Assembly (NCBI RefSeq): GCF_017654605.1
Contig: NZ_CP072113.1
Location: 1,178,001 to 1,242,000, forward strand
Source of the DNA: Yimella sp. cx-51
Lineage (GTDB): Bacteria; Actinomycetota; Actinomycetes; Actinomycetales; Dermatophilaceae
Length of the DNA: 64,000 nucleotides
Direction: 5' to 3'
The position numbers were made by a program, and so were the translations under genes. Positions 63,488 through 64,000 of the stretch are shown here, one piece after another. Below the pieces are notes generated by a model, which had not been told where the DNA came from, searched no databases, and saw only the letters and a list, made by a program, of their open reading frames with translations. The stretch's first letter is position 1, and every line of letters starts with the position of its first letter.

Positions 63488-64000
63488 ATGGCGGGTCTGA
63501 TCAAGACCGACGACATCGCTGTGGTCAAGGAGCGCGCCTCGCTGGAAGAGGTCGTGCGTGAGCACGTGACGCTGCGTTCGGCCGGTCCCGGATCGCTCAA
63601 GGGGCTGTGCCCCTTCCACGACGAGAAGACGCCGTCGTTCACGGTGCGTCCCTCCGTCGGCGCCTATCACTGCTTCGGATGCGGCAAGTCCGGCGATGTC
63701 ATCTCCTTCGTCATGGAGATCGAGCACCTTACCTTCGCCGAGACGGTCGAACGCCTCGCCGGCAAGTACGGCGTCGAGCTGCACTACGAGGAGGGACGCG
63801 GACCGCGGCCTGAGTCGATCGGTCGCCGCACCCGGTTGTTGGAGGCCCACCGCGTCGCCGATGAGTTCTACCAGGAAGCTCTCATCAAGCACGGCGAAGG
63901 ACGCACCGCCCGCGACTTCCTGCGAGCCCGAGGATTCAACAGCGCCTCGTGCAAACCGTTCGGCGTCGGATACGCACCCCGCGGTGGTGAGGTGCTGGTA
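63488..64000 (+). CDS. dnaG: DNA primase (3' end outside window)
   Basis: The N-terminal 171 residues of DnaG are visible. The CHC2 zinc-binding domain is present: GLCPFHDEKTPSFTVRPSVG and HCFGCGKSGDVISFVMEI, followed by FAETVERLAGKYGVELHYEE. The TOPRIM catalytic domain lies beyond the window. DnaG makes RNA primers for replication. Start ATG 63488 has GGAGG upstream. No sign of frameshift is seen up to the window end. Confidence 0.96.
   Translation, partial: MAGLIKTDDIAVVKERASLEEVVREHVTLRSAGPGSLKGLCPFHDEKTPSFTVRPSVGAYHCFGCGKSGDVISFVMEIEHLTFAETVERLAGKYGVELHYEEGRGPRPESIGRRTRLLEAHRVADEFYQEALIKHGEGRTARDFLRARGFNSASCKPFGVGYAPRGGEVLV

Overview
The window is a GC-rich actinobacterial chromosome segment, most plausibly from a Micrococcales-type Actinomycetota genome (inference from gene order and codon use). 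Supporting signs are the proB-proA-nadD-rsfS block, the hrcA-dnaJ-rsmE-phoH-ybeY-corC-era block, hemW and lepA close together, recO-uppS-zur, dgt-dnaG, a leucine-rich leader before leuA, and many start codons lying 6-8 bases after a TANNNT -10 box, the pattern of leaderless mRNAs in this phylum. No CRISPR array, rRNA operon, intact insertion sequence or prophage was seen. No gene-free stretch exceeds about 200 bases.

Layout: 1-5.8 kb holds proline synthesis (proB partial, proA), a VTT-domain membrane protein, nadD, rsfS, a histidine phosphatase and a DUF4442 protein. At 5.87 kb is tRNA-Ala(GGC). It is followed by about 3.4 kb of decayed accessory DNA: an amber-interrupted gene, an intact TetR/DUF4386 divergent pair with symmetric operators, a frameshifted cytosine-methyltransferase remnant, an IS256-type transposase remnant and a beheaded gene. 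From 9.4 to 12.7 kb lie a TRIC channel, an ABC-F ATPase, a 48-residue protein with its own promoter and terminator, and a short GntR regulator. From 12.7 to 20 kb a minus-strand series carries two acyl-CoA dehydrogenases, a solitary PemK/MazF-like protein and a GlcDEF-type 2-hydroxyacid oxidase.

From 20 to 32 kb come an MFS exporter, lepA, trmB, a second DUF4442 protein, yeiH, hemW, and nadABC with its probable regulator nrtR. Here the DNA before yeiH is a compressed, frameshifted copy of the hemW 5' end, and its small reading frame stops in an ATGA overlap with the yeiH start. From 32 to 41 kb are DUF3097, a CIRCE-controlled hrcA-dnaJ-rsmE operon, phoH-ybeY-corC-era, and a methyltransferase. 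From 41 to 46 kb lie a protealysin-like M4 protease and a sensor kinase/response regulator/ABC exporter cluster.

From 46 to 64 kb are leuA behind an attenuator-like leader, a class III aminotransferase, an MFS protein, an AlkB-like dioxygenase whose start codon sits inside an SOS-type box, an FAD oxidoreductase, recO-uppS, a zinc uptake operon (znuA-znuC-znuB-zur) with two Zur boxes, dusB, a sulfurtransferase, DUF2277 and DUF3806 genes, a small HEXXH protein, dgt and the start of dnaG.

Functional themes are NAD supply under NrtR control, zinc homeostasis under Zur, heat-shock control by HrcA, leucine control by a leader peptide, and DNA repair (alkB, recO, dgt). No clearly new multigene defence or biosynthetic system is visible. 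The most unusual items are the hemW-derived leader of yeiH, the SOS-box/leaderless alkB arrangement, the symmetric TetR/DUF4386 switch, and the HEXXH gene next to dgt.
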